Below are positions 1 through 12,416 of a stretch of 64,000 bases of DNA, one piece after another. The position numbers and the translations under genes were made by a program. Position 1 is the stretch's first letter, and each line of letters begins with the position of its first letter. This stretch comes from Miscanthus floridulus. Taxonomy: Eukaryota > Streptophyta > Magnoliopsida > Poales > Poaceae. The notes beneath the pieces were generated by a model that saw nothing but the letters and a program-made list of their open reading frames with translations, had not been told where the DNA came from and made no database searches. Where the stretch lies: assembly GCF_019320115.1 (NCBI RefSeq), contig NC_089583.1, positions 79,935,928 through 79,999,927 on the forward strand. The letters run 5' to 3'.

Positions 1-86
1 TCAGAATAATATTTTTCTCTCACACAAATCAACCAACAGTACTTCTTTACGAACAAGCAACAATACAAACCAGCCAACCGAACACG
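1..86 (-). mobile_element. hAT-type MITE, partial (cut by window edge)
   Basis: The reverse complement starts with a TGTTCGGTTGGCTGG-like end and contains the GAGAGAAAAATA core. The same features recur at 1379, 15101, 16902 and 38272. The other end lies outside the window. Confidence 0.5.
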
Positions 87-232
87 CTATTGGTTGGCGC
101 GATGCGCACCGCCGTAAGCGCGTGTACTTGGGAGAAACGGAAACTGATATCGGCAAAGGTGTGGCGTGTTGCTGCATGTAGAAAGGCCTAGCCGTGCCAC
201 CGAGGGCAACTACTAGTCACCTTTGGTGCTAG

Positions 233-3200
233 ATGCAGCGACCGTTAGCCAATCGAGCAAAAGAACCGGTTTCTCCTTTAGGTGTCGTCCCCATGAAAGC
301 GGGAGCGGCTGCAGGTGAGCTGGTAGTAGCGGGTGCCCGCTCGTCCGGTTCCGTATCGGCACTCTCGCTTCGTCTTCTTCTCGCCGTCCTCCTCCTCTGC
401 CTCGTCGGTGCGCAGCGAGGCGAGGGGCAGGCGGCCGGCCCTGCTGCCGGTGTCGGAGCGAGGCGGGTGGACGTGGGGGTGATCTTGGACCGGACGACAT
501 GGCTGGGGAACATCAGCTGGGCGTGCATGGAGCTGGCGCTCGAGGACTTCTACGCCGACGCGAGCAACGCCAACTACAGCACCAGGGTCAGGCTGCACCC
601 CAGGGACACCCCGGCCGGGCCGAGCGCCGTCGACGCCGCGTCCGTAGGTACGTCGTCCGCGCGGTCCGCCTACTACTTCTCATTTCATTTCATGTCAAGC
701 CTACCTGCTGTGTGCTTATTATTAATTTCGGCATCTGCTTATTAATTTCGGCATCTGCACAAGCACAAGACTAGCTTGCATATGTTGGTTCGCAAATAAA
801 TCACAATGCGAGCGAATCCCCGGATCGGAGTACTCTGCTAGCTCTTTATATACCCCTTATTAATCGTCGAGCTTGATCTTGCGCCGAAACTTGTTGGAAA
901 GAGCTCACATTATGATCAGCTAGCTGTAAGGTTGCAATCGTCTTTGACAGCGCTGTCGTGGGAGACCGGAGACACCACTGCCCCAAGCTTGGCAGTTTGG
1001 CACCGCATCCGCACCCCATTTGTGACTGCGCCGTGTAAATTGCCGGATGGTGCCTGGTGGTTAGGCCGCGCGCGGGGCAGGGTGCGAGGGCAGCGCGTAT
1101 AGCATCTCGGCAATATCCAATAGTTCAAAAAAAATGATTAGTATCTCAATGTGCTTTTCAAATAGCTAATATAAAGTTATGAGCATATTTGTTCGGTTCT
1201 TCCAACAGTTTTTAAAATATATGTACTAAAATATAGAAAATAATTTTACATCAGAAATCTCAGACTATTTCTAAATCATTATAATCACTTTTATATTTTT
1301 TCTCTCTCTGCATCAACTGTGTTCTACTTTTTATTCTTCCCTATGTCCTTTCGCCTTCAGATTGGGTGGCGCATATCAGTCTGTTCGGCTGGTGCTGATA
1401 CGATCGTATACAATTATAGATTATTACTGCTGGCTGGTTTGGTGAGAGAAAAACACTGTTCTGGCTGGAAATTTACGATCGTTTACGACCAAGCGAACAG
1501 GCCGTATGTACACCTATAAATAGCCACGCGATTAGGTCGATTTCCCAAGTGCGAAAACATTGGAGAGCAATTTTTTTCAATCTTGCCAAAAAATGTAGAT
1601 TGAGAGTTGGTCTTATAAAGTTGTTACATGTTAGCCATTTCATTATACGAGTTGTTACATGTTAACCGTTTAATAATAGAAAAAATAGTTTCATAGCACT
1701 CAAAGATTACGACATCTGAAAAATAGCATCCAAAGTTCGCCGTTACGTAAAATAACACTGAAAGTGGTGTTCCATTCCTGAATCTAGCATTCTGATTCCT
1801 TGCTGTTAACAGCGTCCACCAGAGCCCACTCCACCTCACGCTGACAGAAGGGCCCCACTCGTCATCCTCCTCTCTCTCTCTCTCTCCGATCCTTCGTGTT
1901 GATTCACCGCCGCTGCCGAGCACTTGGATACGACGCGTTGCTCCTCCGTCTAGCCACACCCTGCGCCCAGTCCGGGCTCGTCGTGTCGGGGCATCAGCCG
2001 GAGGAGATGGCCACGGGAAAGAGCTACTGCACTAGGAGCGGCTCGTGCTCCTAGATGCGGAGGAGGGCGGAGCGCTCATCTGCCACACAGGAGAGGAGAC
2101 CGGCCATGGGCGACACGCACGCCAGCTTCTCGGCAACGCGCACCCCAGGCGTCGTCGTCCTTGCACGCCTCGCGTAGGCCCCCACTGGCGCACTCTCATC
2201 ACGGCCACGGGCCCAATAGACAGCTGCTGCTGCAGCCTCGCCGCAAAGTAATGCGACGGCCGCCACGCTCCCCGATTCACCCGCGACGGCGCCGCCTGTC
2301 TGAGGTTCATGACCAGCTTCAAGCGCACGTGAGTGATCCTCTGCACATATATCCATTCGTGCTCGATAGTATAATATTGGTTTAAATTCATGTTTACTAA
2401 ACGTGTCACGGTTAACTTACCATGACGATATAAAAAACGTCATGTATCTCGCGTCATACGTTTGCAGGACCGAACCGTCACAGATTGGCATTTGTATTCG
2501 TCATGGAATAACTGGTCAGCAAAAATAGCTCTAGGCTATAGTGATGAAATGAAACGTCATGGAATAACTGGTTAATAGTAATAGCTCTAGACTATAGCAA
2601 TGAAATGAAACGTCAATGCAATAACATGCATCACATAACACACCAATCAGATAAACAACCATTGATTCATTCATGTATTAGCAAGTCAGCTGTCTTTACA
2701 TAGATAGTTCAATGTTCAACAAAACGTATTGCATGTCTTTACAACAAGCCATTTGATGACAATATATGCAGTAGCTATTGCATAGCCATTCATCTCCAAT
2801 CACTCTCTGCACAGATTTGTCAATGTAATCTCTACAGAACCGGTGCAAACATTCCATAACTGTCCTTGTCTTCTAGAAAATGCCTGCAAAATAGAAGGAT
2901 TGGACGCCATGGTATATCATCATCTGACAGAAAATGATGCAAATCAAGCAATGAAATTTTCGAACTTCCAACATTTAGGGTGAACCATAAAAAATGACAT
3001 GTATATATATGATACAAGGCAGCCATATTATTGTGCTACAATTAACTAGAAGATGAGTTTGTACTAGCAAACAGCTAGTATCCAATATAGAAACACAGCT
3101 CTTAATATGAATGCTTCAGTCATACGAGAAAACTGAAGAAAGAGAATGTAGTATCCAAATCCCTAAGCAAGCTGAGAAAGGATATTCTCACCTAAGCAGA

Positions 3201-6200
3201 TAGGGCCCTGAACCTCCTTCCGTATCTCTTCTAATTTCACTAGCATAAACCTGAGAGAGACAGAACAGTTCTCTATAAGCTTCAGACCATGAATAACATC
3301 AAATATTCCAAAGTCCAAGAACCTGAATAATGACCTTCAATCTATGTAGAGCAGTGAGATGCAGGTAAATATAGACAAGTAGCATCTGTTTTGTACTGTA
3401 GTCCCAGTAAGGCAGTGAGATGCACCAGTAAGGCAGTAAAGACTTGCTTGAGACTGAAGCCGAGCTGTAGAATATATATTTCACCTTATGAATTTCTAAA
3501 GCATGTGCATTGCCGATTAGAAAACATGATGAGGATTACAAGTCGGATATATTTGCTTGCTTGCACAATTAAAATGCATGTGCAAACAGCAGCTACAATG
3601 AAAGGACCAAGGCAAGAATGTGCACAAACTATGCATGGCTGTCGTTGGCATTGTGGAGCAGTTCATGCATGTTATTTTTCCACGATCAAGAACGAAAAGA
3701 TTACATTTATTTAATATCCGAGGCATTGGTGCCATGGTTCAACTATTTGCCGCATGCTGACTTTGATGCCATCACGGCATCATGCTCATTTTTTTCAGAT
3801 TGTTTTTTCGAGTATCTTGTAATATTTGACCAGAATCACAACTCTTTGGTACCTTAATCTAAGTAGGTGCTAATCCATTACTCAAAATCATAATTTGATA
3901 CCAAAATCTGACATCCAGTTTCTAATTCATTATCAAATCCGGTGATTATAAGCTTCTGATGGAAGCGATATGAGTGCTCACCTGCGCCGTTGGGAGGAAG
4001 CGTGGGTCACATGTCGTAGGAAGGGGACGGGGGTCACCGTAGCTTGATCTGCCGTGCTGCTGGCCAGAACAGACGCGCCGCCACCTGATCCGTCGCGCCC
4101 ATGGCCGGAATCGAAGCACAGCCGCCTGAACCGCTGCACGAGCGGCCGTGGATCTAACCTCCCTTGCACGAGCGGGCGTGGATCTGGCCTCCCTTCCACG
4201 AGCGGCTGTGGATCTAGCCTCCCTTGCAAGAGCGGGGACCTCTAATGGCCGCTCGACGCCGCGACTTGGTGAGGGGTGAAGGATGGCGATGGCGACGGAT
4301 GAGACTGGGCGGGGACGGCGGCCGCGGCAGGGACGACGGCGGTCATGGCAGGGATGGCGGCCGTGGCAGGGAGGGAGAGGAGTAGGAGGAACAGATTTGT
4401 GCGCAGCGGAGATGGCGCCCGGACGACGGCGGTGACGGCGGCCGCACTAGACACGGCGCCCCTGGTGAGCTCGCGGTGGCAGTGGAGATCCAGAGAGGAG
4501 CAGCGCTGGGTGCGAGTCAGTGAGTGATGAGTCCGTGCGATGCTGCTGGGGTGGGAGGATGAGGCTGGGTGTTTTTTTAGGGGCAGGGGCTAGGCTTTAG
4601 CACCTCAGAGTAAAAACGTCACAAATTACAGCATTTCATGGCGATTTCTTGTAAGGTCACGAGTAAACCGTCACGTATCATCATATTTCTTATAGTGGAA
4701 TCTAGGAATCCATCTCCATTGCCTCCACGATTCATGTGTGAGTACAGGACCAGCTGCCGCATGAAGCCCCAGCCAGAGCAGCCCATGTCGCGGCCTGCGG
4801 TTGTCGCGCCCTTCATCGTCAGCATGCCCATGGGCACGTCCTTGCTCTACTGCTGCTGTCGTACAGGTTGTTCTCCACATCCTCCGGCTCCTGCTCGTTT
4901 TTTAGTTAAGTGGATGCCTCAGACGGGCGAACGACGTTAACAACGGTAATAGAGTGCTAGATTTCGAAAGGGATACTCACTTTCAATGGTATATTAAGGT
5001 AGGATGAACTTTCAATGGTATTTTTCGAATGTCGCGTTCTTTTAGTGCTATGAAACCAATATTCCCTTTCATAATAAAGTTGTACTACCTTCGTCCAAAA
5101 ACATATAGTTTTAGATGTATTATCGGTTGTCTAAAGTTTAACTAAATATATAGGTAAAAGTATTAATATTGATGAAAACAAATAATTATATTATAAAAAT
5201 ACGTTTCATCACGGTTCTAATGGTATCTTTTTATAGTGAGATAAAATATTAGTAATTTTTATATAAATTTAGTCTAACTTGGTATACTTTAATACAATAT
5301 CGTTCTAGAGTTGCATTTTTTTCGACCGAGGTAGTATTATACAATGTCACCTAGGATGTTTTATGATGTGGAGAAGATGATGTGTCTTTGTTTCCAAAGC
5401 ATTTCACCTCGTAAACTAGATTTTAGAATTAATAGACTATACTCGGTGCATCATTATACGAGTTGTCATAACCATACAAATTCATAGTATTCATTTCATC
5501 ACTCAGTTTAAATTCATATTCATAGCCTTTAAGCTCATGTTTGAATTCCGTAGTCTGAAATTTAATTTAGTACTAAATTTTTGACCAATTTAGCATGTTT
5601 TTCTACTAAATTTAAGTACGCGGTGTGGTGGTCGGCTCGACCCAAGCCAGGAAGGCCCAATGGCCAATGTGGTGTGTCAGGCGAGGGCCCGCCGTTAACT
5701 AAACTGGACACCAGCTCAGCCCAACGCCCCAACGCGACTGCTCAGCCCAGGGAATTCGAGCCCATAGCAACAACCTGCCAACATCTCGCCCCGCGGCTTC
5801 TCCGTTCTCACTCTTGACGGCGGCCGGCGACGCTTCCGGTGGCGGAGGGTTCTCTGTCTCCCGCGCCGCCGGGGCCCAACCGACCCGCTCCTGGCGCCCT
5901 CGTCATTTCCTTTCTCTCGGCATAAGGAGAAGGTACCCCGCTACCTCACTCCGACTGCATTTGGTGTTTGTAGTAGTACGCAAATTGCGGGTTTCCCATG
6001 GTTCTATGGAGTATGATGGACGCCTGAGACTGAGAGTTACATTGCCCAATACATACATTCCATAACGTTGCTCATCCTAGCTTTCAGTTAGGATAAGCCC
6101 ATAGATGCGTTTAAGCCTCGTTCCCCCCTCGCATCCTAGTCTCAGAATCCCTGGATCTGCTGCAGGTTTCAAACTAATTTTGCATGTTCAGGTAGGATGA

Positions 6201-9200
6201 ATGAATGGCACCAACCTTTTCAGTTTCATGAATCATTATTCGCTGACATATGTTTGGGTCTTTGTGAAATACTGCAGGTGTTGATCTACTAAAAAATCTC
6301 CGTGTGCAAGCAATCGTCGGGCCACAGACATCTACTCAAGCTAAACTTCTTGCAGAACTTGGGAACAAGGCATCAGTTCCAATCATTTCCTTTTCTGCAA
6401 ATAGCCCGTCCCGGTCATCCAGCCAGACCCCATACTTCATCAGGACAGCATGGAACGACTCCTGCCAAGCTGAAGCTATTGCCTCACTTGTCCAGAAATA
6501 CAATTGGAGGGAAGTCATTCCTATCATCGAGGACGATGATTCCAACGCTAGATTCATCCCTGATCTCGTTGATGCCCTGGGACATGTCGATACTCGTGTT
6601 CTGTACAGGTGCAAGATCCGTCCTTCTGCTGGAGAAGATGAGATAAAGCGTGCTATATCAAGCTTAAAAGAAAATTGGACAAGCGTCTTTGTTGTGCGCA
6701 TGTCATATCAGTTAGCCCTTAAGTTTTTCCAGCTTGCTAAGGATGAGGGAATGATGGGCCAGGGCTTTGTCTGGATTACAGCATATGGTTTGACTGATAT
6801 CTTCAATGTGGTTGGTTATCCTGCACTTGATGTGATGGAAGGTGTTGTTGGGATCGAGCCTTATGTTCAAGAAACTGCGAAACTAAACAAATTTAGACAA
6901 AGATGGCGTGAGAAATATAGGTCGGAAAATCCTGGTACATCAATTAATGAGCCTATAACGTCTGGTCTATATGCATATGATACAGTATGGGCAATAGCAT
7001 TAGCAGCAGAGAAGGCCGGATATGTTAATTCAGACTTTGTTCTGTCTGAAACAAACAATGGCTCCACTGATTTCGACAAACTGAGTACTTCTAGGGCTGC
7101 TGAAAAATTTTGCAATGCATTCTTGAAGGTTAATTTCACAGGCATTAGTGGGCAATTTGTCATTCAGGATATGCAGTTAGTATCAGCAACTTACAAAATT
7201 ATCAATGTAGCTGGTCGGGAGAGGAGAGCAGTTGGTTTTTGGACTCCAGGATTGAACATATCCAGAATCGTATGGCCAGGAGGCAGTGAGAAGACACCTA
7301 GAGGATGGCTTTTGCCAGTGAATAAAGTACTCAAAATAGGAGTACCTGTGAAACCTGGGTTTGGCAGTTTTATAAGATCTGAAAATGGTATCCTCAAGGG
7401 GTTCTGCATTGATGTATTTGAGGAAGTCATTGGTAAACTGCCCTACAAAGTTCCCAAGCATTATGTGGAGTTTGGAAATGGAAAAGGAGAAAGTAATGGA
7501 ACTTATGATGAACTCGTCTACAAAGTTTATCTTAAGGTATGTATGGACCTATTTTTCTTTTCTTTTATTCCTTGTTACAGTCAAACTGGAGGTGTTGAAC
7601 TTGTAGTTGCATTTATTACATGATCAAAAGTGATCTGAACTTGGCAATTTGTTGTCCTTGTTGCTCTTCTTGAGTGCACAGAATTGGCAGCATGTGATTT
7701 GTCTACAGATTGTCCACCATGTTAATGTCTAAGGTAGCTTACGGATGGAAACCATTGCAAAAGGGGCGGATCCAGCATGTAACCGTTGGTGTCGATTGAC
7801 ATCAATGAACCGTCGCTAATACGATTAAGCTTTTAATTAGATAGCAAGTAGCACTTGTAATATGTAGTTGGCTTTCCTTTTTAATAGGAGTGACATCTGT
7901 GGCAACATTTTATTGTCCCCAAATGAATTGCAGTTTATTCTGTGCAAAATGGTTTATGTTTTTCCAAAGTATATCAACCAGTTTTATGTTAATTGCTGGC
8001 AGGAATTTGATGCGGTAGTAGGTGACATAACAATTTTGGCCAACCGTTCTCTATATGTGGACTACACTCTTCCTTATACTGAGTCAGGGGTACGCATGCT
8101 GGTTCCAGTTCGGGACCGGAGGCAGAAGACTGCATGGACATTCCTAGAACCATTGACAGCTAATCTATGGTTAGGAACTGGAGCCTTCGTTGTCTTCACA
8201 GGTTTTATAGTTTGGTTTATCGAGCACAGAACGAATCAGGAATTCAGAGGACCGCCAGCCAGTCAAATTGGATCAGTCTTCTACTTCTCCTTCTCAACAC
8301 TTGTATTTGCTCATAGGGAGAGGATTGTGAACAATTTATCAAGAATTGCAGTAGTTGTTTGGCTTTTTGTGGTGCTAATATTGCAGCAGAGTTATACTGC
8401 AAGCTTAAGCTCAATTCTCACGGTAGAACAGCTTCAACCAACAGTCACCAATATAGATGAAGTTATCAGACGAGGGGATTATGTTGGCTACCTCAATGAT
8501 TCTTTCATGCCTGAGCTTTTGAAAAGGTTGAAAATTAATGAAACAAAAATGATCGCCTTCAGCTCTCCTGAGGAGTACAATGACGCCCTATCAACTAGAA
8601 AAGTTGCCGTCATTATTGATGAAATACCGTACCTCAAAGTGTTTCTCTCAAAGTATTGCCACAAATACACTATGGTTGGGCCAACTTACAAATTCGATGG
8701 ATTTGGTTATGTAAGTGACTTTTTTTTTACTTCTCCGCAGTTGTCTGTTTTCAGTACAGCTTAGTGATGAATCAAATTGCATCTACTTTGTTGCAGAACT
8801 CTGCTATTGTACTAGATCATAGTTTCTAAAATCTGATGCCATGAGAGCAATTTTTGGTATTCGAGAAAAAAAGAGAGCAATTTTTGACAAAGATTGAAGT
8901 TTATTGCTGTCTGGGATTCCTAAATCTTCCAGATATAAAAATGGCAAAGGATGAGATGAATGATCAGATTTGTCTTCTTGTGGAAATGAAACTCAACAAG
9001 CATATACTTTCTGGAAATGTGGTGCCATGTTATTGGCTTCCAGTTGGGGGGTGGGAGGGGCATAAAAGGCTTACATTACATGTCTCTAGAAGTATTAAAT
9101 AGCACAAACAAATTTACTTTACCAGATTCTCATGCAGTTTTCTCATAATTGTGTGGTGCTAGTTCAGTATGTTTTCAATTAGATTGCTAACCACTTAATG

Positions 9201-9986
9201 TGAAAATTATGATCAATTTTTTCAATTAGATTGCTAATCACTTAATGTGAAAATTATGATCAATTTAATTGTCCTCACCATTATACAGGGTTTGTGCAAG
9301 TGGTTGATATAACGGGCCCACTGTTACATTGGGCCTTTATAAATGATTAATAACTTACATGGCGTTTTATAGCATTTGTATATTAATTATTGGCATGTTT
9401 TACGATTCTCATCTCTGTTCTATTCCTGCAGGCGTTCCCTCGAGGCTCTCCACTTACACCTGAAATTTCAAGGGGAATACTGGAACTAGCATCAAATGGC
9501 ACAATGGATGAACTGGAGAAACAGTTGTATGGTGATACATCGTGCCCAGACAAAGATGACTCCCAAACCTCAAGCAGCCTTACGTTGCATAGCTTTCTTG
9601 GGTTGTTCATCATCACTGGGACAACTTCATTACTGGCACTGATTTTGCATGTCACTATAACCCTTTATGACCATCGGAGTCATTGGATCAATGGCAGCGG
9701 TCAGATATCATGGCATGAATTGCTTGCTATTCTCTTCAAGATTTTTCATGAGCGTGATAATAGCTCTAATACTCCGGATGAAGAAGAGCCTGGAATGGAA
9801 GATATAGATCCTCCTACAGCTGAGAGTCCATGGAGCATGTCTAATCACATCATCGAGAATGTTGATTCAGACACTGATACGGGAAGCACACCAGAAGGAG
9901 AAGGAACTCCGGGCAGAGAAGTTTCAAATCAGGATACTGGTCCACCATCATTTGCATACATGCATTCTGAGGGCGCAATGGAGTAA
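233..9986 (+). CDS. GLR: Glutamate receptor-like cation channel (GLR, clade II-like), 4 exons
   Basis: Plant ionotropic glutamate receptor homologue, a ligand-gated cation (Ca2+) channel of plasma or endomembranes. Exons: 233-647, 6278-7536, 8003-8710, 9432-9986. All introns are GT-AG and phases agree (1, 0, 0), giving 978 aa; an in-frame ATG at 293 would give 958 aa, and both start contexts are weak. With the 293 start, residues about 27-50 form a leucine-rich signal peptide. The N-terminal ligand domain begins at VGVILDRTTWLGNISW, and the S1 lobe starts near residue 468 (LKIGVPVKPGFGSFI). M1 is near 590-612, followed by the pore segment FYFSFSTLVFAHRE. M3 ends in SYTASLSSILTVEQLQP, the S2 lobe follows, and M4 lies near 826-850 before an acidic Ser/Thr-rich tail. 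Length and domain order match intact family members. The FAHRER/LTVEQLQP wording is closest to clade II, but the subclade is my inference. No internal stops were seen. Confidence 0.93.
1379..1502 (+). mobile_element. hAT-type MITE, complete copy
   Basis: The ends GTCTGTTCGGCTGG and CCAAGCGAACAGGC are inverted repeats, with the conserved internal GTGAGAGAAAAACACTGTT. It is about 125 bp long and noncoding. Confidence 0.65.
2499..2616. repeat. Tandem duplication, ~56 bp unit
   Basis: CGTCATGGAATAACTGG followed by ATAGCTCTAG and CTATAG occurs twice in tandem with a few substitutions, inside the Mutator-like element. Confidence 0.7.
2617..4000. other. AT-rich interior of the Mutator-like element, no gene seen
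   Basis: Only short, overlapping, unrecognisable ORFs occur on both strands, with none of the codon structure of a plant gene. It may belong to the nested CACTA-like insertion whose terminus is at about 4697. Confidence 0.5.
4135..4238. repeat. 30 bp tandem repeat, ~3.4 copies
   Basis: The unit is roughly GCACGAGCGGCCGTGGATCT plus AACCTCCCTT. Three full copies and a partial one differ by a few bases. The period is a multiple of three, but no protein is recognisable. Confidence 0.75.
4600..4697 (-). mobile_element. CACTA-like terminus (nested remnant)
   Basis: Read on the minus strand from 4697, the sequence starts CACTATAAGAAATATGATGA. This is a typical plant CACTA end, followed by subterminal GTGACGG/GTGACG motifs. 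Similar CCGTCA/TGACG words occur near 2405-2480, where the opposite end might lie, but I could not find a matching CACTA terminus there. Confidence 0.4.
5085..5334. mobile_element. Stowaway-type MITE (250 bp)
   Basis: The ends CTACCTTCGTCCAAAAA and TTTTTTCGACCGAGGTAG are inverted repeats of the Stowaway (Tc1/mariner) class, flanked by TA at 5083-5084 and 5335-5336. It lies immediately right of the Mutator-like element. Confidence 0.8.
7537..8002 (+). other. GLR intron 2
   Basis: The donor is AAG|GTATGT and the acceptor is GGCAG|GAATTT, phase 0. Removing it joins VYLK to EFDAVVGDITI, the conserved S1 motif. No inserted element is recognised. Confidence 0.85.
8711..9431 (+). other. GLR intron 3
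   Basis: The donor is TAT|GTAAGT and the acceptor is CTGCAG|GCGTTC, phase 0. It joins FDGFGY to AFPRGSPL, the conserved S2 motif. It contains a 47 bp tandem duplication at 9173-9266. Confidence 0.85.
9173..9266. repeat. 47 bp tandem duplication in GLR intron 3
   Basis: TTTCAATTAGATTGCTAA, CACTTAATG and AAAATTATGATCAA recur in order in two adjacent copies with about one mismatch. Confidence 0.85.
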
Positions 9987-10823
9987 CTAGCATTCTTTTA
10001 TCTCGCACCGCGAGCACCAAGAACTCTATTGTCATATCACATACAGTTCAGTGAAATTGATTTAGATGTATCGTCTGCCTCTAGTTTCATGTTTAATACA
10101 AGTGTGTTAACATGTACTGCTGGTTGTCATGGCTAGTTAACTAGAAAATTTAACATAGTAAAATCTTTGTTGAAAGAGGTGCCTGTGCATCTTATAGAAG
10201 TGTGGCTCTGAAATGGACAGCAAATTTGTCTGACAGCAAATTTGTCTGTTTTTTTTCTTATCTCCTGATACTCACCAGATTCCAAAAAACTAGCAATTGC
10301 TAAGTACCACTGTACTGTTGCGGTTTCCAAGTGAACATTATCTGAACATAAAATTCATTACCCGTAGACTGTCAGTTTATTAGTCACTCTTGAGCAATTG
10401 ATCAAATACTGTCACTGAGTCAAAGCTTTGTTGATGGTTACTAAGATACATCTGATATATAAACGCCTAACCAAAGAAAAGATAACATTTCATACACCCG
10501 TGTCACCAGGCAGTGCAGAACTGCATAATACTAAGTTGATGTTCCAATCCTGAATTTCTGTAGGAGATTAGTGTACGTCCCTAGCCAGCACTCATATGTA
10601 CCGCTCCAGCATTGACAAACAAACACATATCAAGAGATTCCAAATCTTCAGAAAAGAAAACAGACCGAACGATGCACCAGATATATCATATATATGTTCA
10701 CAATTGAGACTGAAACTATCTACTCAGTATGATATCACACGTCCACAACTAAAACTTCATCAATCTAGATATATATATATATATCTTACACGTGCTAGCT
10801 AGTAGTGCATGTCTGCAAAGTTT
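9987..10823. other. Spacer between the convergent GLR and MYB genes
   Basis: It should contain the 3' UTRs of both genes. An (AT)n tract lies near 10766-10783. No further coding segment is recognised. Confidence 0.6.
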
Positions 10824-12218
10824 CTAGCACTGGTTGTACCCTTGCGCGTAGTCATGGAACACTGAATCCACTCCAGGAGTGGAGCAGCAGGAGCTCCAAG
10901 AACCAACGCTGCCGTTCGCCGTCTCATGATGATCCATTATTGCTCTGAAGCAGTGGTCTATGCCGTCTACCACGACCTCGTCGCCGATGTGGTGGCCGTT
11001 GTTCTCCCCGAAGCACTGAATCTGCCGGAGCAACATGTCGATCTCATCGTCCATACTACTCCCAAACGTCGCGGAGGCAGAGCTTGCTGTCGGCGTCGAG
11101 CTCGAGCTCTCCACGCCTACTGCCGTCATGGTCTCTCCGGTGCTAGTCGAGAGCGGTGGTGTGCAGGTGCCGTCCATGTTCTGTTGCACTCCAGCGCCTG
11201 TGTAGCCGAAACTGCCTGGCATGTGAGTCCAGAGCCCGGCGGAGTAACCAGTGGAAGTAGCACCGGCTGGTGGCTGCCGCGGCAGAATCTCTGAGGTCTC
11301 ACTCGCGGCCGGCGAAGGAGAAGGCGAGGGAGACAGGCTCGGCCACAGCGGCGCACCGAGGCTGCCGTAGTTGTACAAGGTGAAGGCCGCCGCCGGCGGG
11401 TTGTCGAGGCGAGCCTGGTGGCGCCGGTGCAGGCGCATGCTCACCTGCATCCTCTCGAGCGCCGACGAGGCAAAGGAGTTGTGGTGCTGCCAGGTCGGGC
11501 TCGTGAGGAGCTGGAGGCGCGCCTCTGCCCTCGGCCGCCGGCCGCCACCGAGCAGGCGGCGCTTGAGCTTGGTGTTCCAGTGGTTCTTGACGTCGTTGTC
11601 CGTCCTCCCCGGTAGCTGCGCAGCGATCGTTGCCCACCTGCAGCCGAACAACCAAGACATATCACATATGATCAATGGTTATTATCAATAATCCCTCGGC
11701 ATCGGCAAGCTGGGCTGCTGATTATTGATCTACTAACTCTTTGAGTTGCAGTGGTTGAAAAGGTGCTTGAATTGAACGCGCTGAATATTAGCTACTGATG
11801 AACTGTACGACGCGTATGCTCACCTGCTCCCGATGCTGATGTAGAGGCTGCAGATGAGCCTGTCCTCCTCCTCCGTGAAGCCGCCGTGCCTGATGTTGGG
11901 CCGGAGGTAGTTGAGCCACCGCAGCCGGCAGCTCTTGCCGCACCTGTTCAACCCTACCAATAAATGAGCAAAACGCAACGACCCCGTTCAGCGTTCATGT
12001 CATGCACGAGCGATCGATCGAGTTCGCTGCAGGCAGCAGCTAATAATGCTATGCAGATGACACAGCTAACTACTGCTCCTACCGATCTTGTGGGGGAGCT
12101 GTATCCAGTTGCCGCCGGCGCCGTGCTCGTCGATGTAGGCCTTGAGCACGGCGTCCTCCTCCGGCGCCCACGGCCCCTTCTTCACCGTCGCCTTGTCGCA
12201 GCACGGCGCCCTGCCCAT
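10824..12218 (-). CDS. R2R3-MYB transcription factor, RAX/MYB36-like, 3 exons
   Basis: Nuclear DNA-binding regulator. Coding exons on the minus strand are 12218-12083, 11953-11824 and 11637-10824, all GT-AG, totalling 1080 nt and 359 aa. The first two exons are 136 and 130 nt, close to the canonical 133/130 nt of plant R2R3-MYB genes. R2 begins [13 protein letters not shown] with W at the expected spacing ([17 protein letters not shown]). R3 contains [20 protein letters not shown] and [20 protein letters not shown], with the usual first-W replacement by F. The start [15 protein letters not shown] is the signature N-terminus of this family. The C-terminal two thirds are Ser/Pro-rich and unstructured. 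Subgroup 14 (axillary meristem or endodermis regulators) is inferred from the MYB domain, so the biological role is uncertain. No stops or frameshifts were seen. Confidence 0.93.
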
Positions 12219-12274
12219 CTCGCTCTCTTTGCTAGCTGCTCGTGCTTCGCGGCGGTGAAGTCGATCGGCAGATC

Positions 12275-12275
12275 G

Positions 12276-12311
<36 letters not shown>
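12275..12311 (-). repeat. (GA)n microsatellite in MYB 5' leader
   Basis: A run of CT dinucleotides on the plus strand, i.e. (GA)n on the MYB sense strand, lies about 60-90 nt upstream of the ATG, between it and the TATA box. Confidence 0.85.
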
Positions 12312-12313
<2 letters not shown>

Positions 12314-12416
12314 GCTTGGAAATGGCGTTACGGCGGCGCAGCAGGCACGCTCTCTCTAGGTCTCTAGGAGGCGTGGCTGACAGGCTGAGCCTTGTGGCCA
12401 GGGATAGCTGGATGTT

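Larger units (their letters stand above)
1679..5066. mobile_element. Mutator-like element with ~140 bp TIRs, inside GLR intron 1
   Basis: The left end (from 1679) and the reverse complement of the right end (to 5066) share a long diverged inverted repeat. Landmarks in both are TTTCATAGCACT, CGACAT, GAAAAATA and CTGAAAGT/TTGAAAGT, with GTTGTTAAC/CTGTTAACA at the inner margin. It is flanked by TTTAATAATA (1669-1678) and TTTCATAATA (5067-5076), a 9-10 bp target duplication with one mismatch, as expected for Mutator-type insertion. No transposase is visible. The GC-rich stretches near 2000-2340 and 4000-4500 have only short ORFs that I do not recognise. A CACTA-like terminus lies inside at about 4697. 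Confidence 0.75.
648..6277 (+). other. GLR intron 1 (5.6 kb, transposon-filled)
   Basis: The donor is AG|GTACGT at 648 and the acceptor is CTGCAG| ending at 6277. Joining G at 647 to GT at 6278-6279 restores a Gly codon in ...ASV-G-VDLLKN, the expected GLR sequence. The intron holds a hAT-type MITE (1379-1502), a Mutator-like element (1679-5066) and a Stowaway MITE (5085-5334). The stretches 648-1378 and 5335-6277 show no recognisable gene. Confidence 0.85.

Noticed and set aside
233..745. A free-standing 170-codon gene
   Set aside because: The last ~32 codons run into intron sequence; the first part is exon 1 of GLR and splices in phase to 6278.
7868..8764. A 298-codon single-exon gene
   Set aside because: Only 8003-8710 is coding (GLR exon 3); the ends are intron sequence.
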